Shown here: in pieces, positions 6,407-8,466 of the stretch
Layout of the letters: every line of letters starts with the position of its first letter
Numbering within the stretch: the first letter of the stretch is position 1
DNA from: Alistipes sp.
Lineage (GTDB): Bacteria; Bacteroidota; Bacteroidia; Bacteroidales; Rikenellaceae
Assembly (NCBI GenBank): GCA_017628595.1
Contig: JAGBYV010000257.1
Span: 1 to 8,466, forward strand
Direction of reading: 5' to 3'
Length of the DNA stretch: 8,466 bases
The notes under the pieces: model-generated
Database searches by the model: none
The model's input: the letters and a program-made list of their open reading frames with translations, nothing else
Told to the model about the DNA's origin: nothing
Translations under genes and position numbers: made by a program

Positions 6407-6724
6407 TCAAGCTTTTCCCATAGGACCCATGTTGATAATCGGGTCATCTGCAAGCGGAGCATTGCGATGGATCTCGATTTTAGCGATATTACTCTCGTAG
6501 CGAGTAATATTCTCCTGCAGCGAGAGCAGCAATCGCTTGGCATGCTCGGGCGTGAGGATTACGCGGCTCTTGACATTAGCCTTCTGCAATCCGGGGAGTG
6601 CAGTGGCGAAGTCAATAATAAACTCCGACGGCGAGTGAGAGATGATGGCCAGGTTGGAGTAGTGGCCCTCGGCTACCTGCTCGGGCAGGTTGATCTCAAT
6701 GCCTTGTTTTTGAAAATCTGCCAT
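6407..6724 (-). CDS. DUF3467 family protein
   Basis: Small protein of 105 aa with no signal peptide or membrane segment, so cytosolic. The block EGHYSNLAIISHSPSEFIID (19-38) and the block VKSRVILTPEHAKRLL (51-66) match what I recall of DUF3467 proteins, which are common in Bacteroidota and of unknown function. From memory the gene often sits after rpoC in this phylum; here it stands alone between two plus-strand operons. It has its own -7 element 22 nt upstream of the ATG and shares the palindromic terminator with folC. The C-terminal tail (MGPMGKA) is Gly/Met-rich and probably flexible. The family call is fairly sure; no function is proposed. Confidence 0.8.
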   Translation of the reverse strand: MADFQKQGIEINLPEQVAEGHYSNLAIISHSPSEFIIDFATALPGLQKANVKSRVILTPEHAKRLLLSLQENITRYESNIAKIEIHRNAPLADDPIINMGPMGKA

Positions 6725-6746
6725 AAATCAACATTTATTACGGATA

Positions 6747-6754
6747 CAAAATTA
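6747..6754 (-). promoter_or_regulatory. -7 promoter element of the DUF3467 gene
   Basis: On the minus strand TAATTTTG followed by T matches TAnnTTTG(C/T) exactly, 22 nt before the start codon. No TTTG is visible at the -33 distance. Confidence 0.5.
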
Positions 6755-6881
6755 ATATTTCTCGGATGCGAGTATCGCCATTGAAGGTGAAAGTTTTCGA
6801 TAATTTATTAACAATTGCTCGCATTAGTCTGCGCCTGGGTGACAATAATCGCACCATATGGAGCGAATGTAGGCGCGGGGC

Positions 6882-6900
6882 TTTAATATTTCATATTAAA
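6882..6900. repeat. Inverted repeat overlapping the promoter (possible operator)
   Basis: TTTAATAT (6882-6889) and ATATTAAA (6893-6900) are exact reverse complements separated by TTC. The dyad fills the space between the -33 and -7 elements, where a bound dimeric regulator would block or redirect polymerase. Being pure A/T it could also be a chance match in an AT-rich promoter. No regulator gene is visible in the window. Confidence 0.4.
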
Positions 6901-6912
6901 TTCCTAACTTTG
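6882..6912 (+). promoter_or_regulatory. Promoter of the LysE-cmk-ispH operon
   Basis: TAACTTTG at 6905-6912, followed by C, is an exact Bacteroidota -7 element. TTTA at 6882-6885 matches three of four bases of the -33 TTTG, with 19 nt between. Transcription should begin near 6918-6920, about 20 nt before the ATG at 6940. The remaining part of the 215-nt gap (6725-6939) holds the divergent -7 element and nothing else recognised. Confidence 0.6.
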
Positions 6913-6939
6913 CACCTTGGAATTGAATTTTCATCCGCA

Positions 6940-7602
6940 ATGATCGTAACAGCATTAGATATCTTCGTTCGTGGAATGGGTGTAGGTCTGGCTTCATCCA
7001 TCACCGTTGGCCCCGTAGCCGTTCTCTGCATTCAGCGCACGCTGAGCAAGAACCGCCGTTCGGGTCTGGCTTCGGGTCTGGGTGTGGCTACGGCTGATAT
7101 GATAATGGCAATCATCGCCTTCTTCTTCTACTCGATGCTGCAGGCGCAGATCGAGGAGTATAGCGCCATCCTGCAGGTCATAGGTGGTATCTTCGTCGTC
7201 ATTGTGGGTGTCTATATCTTCTTCCAGAACCCTGTGCCGCAGATTCGCAGGAATCGAGCCGGCAAGAGCAATCTGTGGCAGGACTATTCGTCGATGTTTG
7301 TCTTCACACTGGCCAATTTCGTTGTCGTCATTCCCTATCTGCTGGCATTCTTCGCCATGTTCAATGTCGGCTTGCAGGCCGATGGCGATGTGGCTTCGCT
7401 TGTACGTAGCGGCATGACCATCCTCGGATTCTTTGCCGGTGCCGTAGCGTGGTGGGTAGGATTGACCTTTACCATCGACTACTTCCGTCGTCGTTTTCGC
7501 CCGCGTCATATGCTTACGATTAACCACGTGGCCGGCATAATCATCGGCTTGCTGGGTGTATATACAATTATTTCAACCTTTTTTGATATTCTTCCCGTAT
7601 AA
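6940..7602 (+). CDS. LysE-family (amino acid/metabolite exporter-like) membrane protein
   Basis: Protein of 220 aa, typical LysE/RhtB size, with about six hydrophobic helices (roughly 12-32, 44-65, 76-96, 117-141, 158-178, 196-216). The first-helix motif ITVGPVAVLCIQRTLSKNRR (21-40), followed by SGLASGLGVATAD, corresponds to the conserved GPG/P-type motif of LysE transporters, which export amino acids and similar solutes across the inner membrane. The substrate cannot be told. The frame is open back to 6766, but the -7 element at 6905 lies inside that stretch and the ATG at 6940 gives the normal family start. Its TAA overlaps the cmk ATG by one base (TAATG), so cmk is probably translated by coupling. 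Confidence 0.85.
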   Translation: MIVTALDIFVRGMGVGLASSITVGPVAVLCIQRTLSKNRRSGLASGLGVATADMIMAIIAFFFYSMLQAQIEEYSAILQVIGGIFVVIVGVYIFFQNPVPQIRRNRAGKSNLWQDYSSMFVFTLANFVVVIPYLLAFFAMFNVGLQADGDVASLVRSGMTILGFFAGAVAWWVGLTFTIDYFRRRFRPRHMLTINHVAGIIIGLLGVYTIISTFFDILPV

Positions 7603-8303
7603 TGGAGCAGACCACTAAAAAGATAATTATCGCCATCGACGGCTTTTCGTCGTGTGGCAAGAGTACATTCGCCAAGGCTATCGCAGCACGCCTGGGCTAT
7701 ATTTTTATCGACACCGGTGCGATGTATCGCGCCGTGACGCTCTGCGCTCTAGAGCAGGGTGCCATCACGGCTGAGGCTGTAGATGTGGAGAAGGTGGTGA
7801 GCCTTCTGCCCGAGATTAACATATCGTTTCGCTTCAACGCTGAACGTGGTGCCAGCGATGTCTATGTCAACGGCGAGTGTGTCGAGCATAAGATTCGCTC
7901 GATCGAGGTCAGCAACGCCGTGAGCCGCATAAGCTCTATTGGTGCCGTGCGCGAGAAGTTGGTTGCTATGCAGCAGCAGATGGGTTGCCAGAAGGGTGTC
8001 GTTATGGATGGCCGCGATATCGGTACGGTGGTATTCCCCGCAGCCGAGCTCAAGATATTTATGACAGCTGATCCTAAGGTGCGCGCCGAGCGTCGTTATG
8101 CCGAGCTCAAGGCTAAGGGCGACGATGTTACGATGGACGAGATCCTGGAAAATGTCATCTCGCGCGACAAGGCCGATATGACACGCGAGATCTCTCCCTT
8201 GCGTCAGGCCGATGATGCCGTTGTGCTGGACAATAGTCACATGAGCGTCGAGGAGCAGATGGCGTGGTTTATGGAACGATATGAGGGAATTGTAAATGCA
8301 TAG
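7602..8303 (+). CDS. cmk: Cytidylate kinase
   Basis: Protein of 233 aa (family about 225-230). It phosphorylates CMP and dCMP with ATP in the cytosol. Visible features are the P-loop GFSSCGKST (14-22), IDTGAMYRAV (36-45), the CMP-binding region ending in VVMDGRDIGTVVFP (133-146), and the lid ISRDKADMTREISPL (186-200) with its arginines, followed by VVLDNSHMS (207-215). It overlaps the LysE gene by one base and ispH begins 3 nt after its stop. cmk next to ispH is a common order in Bacteroidales, from memory. Confidence 0.95.
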   Translation: MEQTTKKIIIAIDGFSSCGKSTFAKAIAARLGYIFIDTGAMYRAVTLCALEQGAITAEAVDVEKVVSLLPEINISFRFNAERGASDVYVNGECVEHKIRSIEVSNAVSRISSIGAVREKLVAMQQQMGCQKGVVMDGRDIGTVVFPAAELKIFMTADPKVRAERRYAELKAKGDDVTMDEILENVISRDKADMTREISPLRQADDAVVLDNSHMSVEEQMAWFMERYEGIVNA

Positions 8304-8306
8304 CTT

Positions 8307-8466
8307 ATGTATGTTGAGATAGATAAGAATTCGGGTTTCTGCTTCGGTGTGGTGCGAGCCATCTCGAAGGCTGAGGCTGCGCTGAAGGAGCTGGGTGGCG
8401 AGGTCTATTCGCTTGGCGATATTGTCCACAACCGTATGGAGGTGCAGCGCCTTGAGAGCCTGGGTC
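8307..8466 (+). CDS. ispH: 4-hydroxy-3-methylbut-2-enyl diphosphate reductase, N-terminal fragment
   Basis: The first 53 codons are present and the gene runs off the window. IspH is the last enzyme of the MEP isoprenoid pathway, a [4Fe-4S] reductase making IPP and DMAPP. The start [20 protein letters not shown] contains Cys12, the first cluster ligand, in the family motif GFCFGV. GDIVHN places His41, a substrate-binding residue in E. coli IspH. The ATG at 8307 is chosen because the ATGs at 8296 and 8311 are in another frame that soon stops at 8318-8320. This shows that the cell uses the MEP rather than the mevalonate route. Confidence 0.93.
   Translation, partial: MYVEIDKNSGFCFGVVRAISKAEAALKELGGEVYSLGDIVHNRMEVQRLESLG

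Noticed and set aside
6766..6939. Upstream in-frame extension of the LysE-family gene by 58 codons
   Set aside because: The -7 element at 6905-6912 lies inside it and the extension does not resemble a LysE N-terminus.
6994..7527. 177-codon open frame on the minus strand opposite the LysE-family gene
   Set aside because: It is a shadow frame; the plus strand encodes a clear membrane protein.
7749..8429. 226-codon open frame on the minus strand opposite cmk and ispH
   Set aside because: It is antisense to two clearly recognised genes and its product is His/Leu-rich low-quality sequence with no family pattern.

Overview
The window comes from a Bacteroidota genome, most probably order Bacteroidales. 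The evidence is an ECF sigma factor paired with a beta-barrel anti-sigma protein, a NigD-like lipoprotein, a DUF3467 protein, the cmk-ispH order, and -7 promoter elements of the Bacteroidota form TAnnTTTG(C/T). A Rikenellaceae/Alistipes-like source would fit the moderate GC content, but that is a guess. No tRNA, rRNA, insertion sequence, integrase, CRISPR array or obvious foreign island was seen. This is chromosomal core plus a regulatory cassette.

Layout. (1) 1-751, plus strand: the 3' end of a PfkB-family sugar kinase, followed after 2 nt by a peptide deformylase that carries a lipoprotein signal peptide. (2) 738-3336, minus strand: a three-gene envelope-regulation cassette in the order NigD-like lipoprotein, ECF sigma factor, and a protein with a cytoplasmic head, one inner-membrane helix, a long periplasmic linker and a C-terminal outer-membrane beta-barrel. 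That last architecture matches the dual membrane-spanning anti-sigma factors (Dma) described in Bacteroides thetaiotaomicron as regulators of outer-membrane vesiculation with a partner ECF21 sigma factor (Das). The last gene overlaps def tail-to-tail by 14 bp. (3) 3473-6317, plus strand: lnt (apolipoprotein N-acyltransferase) and folC (dihydrofolate/folylpolyglutamate synthase), 1 nt apart, closed by a perfect 28-nt palindromic bidirectional terminator. (4) 6407-6724, minus strand: a DUF3467 protein with its own -7 element. (5) 6940-8466, plus strand: a LysE-family exporter, cmk and the start of ispH, tightly packed, behind a Bacteroidota promoter that overlaps an 8+8 bp inverted repeat.

The genes share an envelope theme. 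The sigma/anti-sigma pair could sense the state of the outer membrane or of the distance between the membranes. Next to it lie a predicted lipoprotein (NigD-like), the enzyme that finishes lipoprotein acylation (Lnt) and an exported deformylase. That link is inferred from proximity only. The rest (folC, cmk, ispH) is housekeeping. The most unusual items are the dual-membrane anti-sigma protein and the lipidated deformylase.
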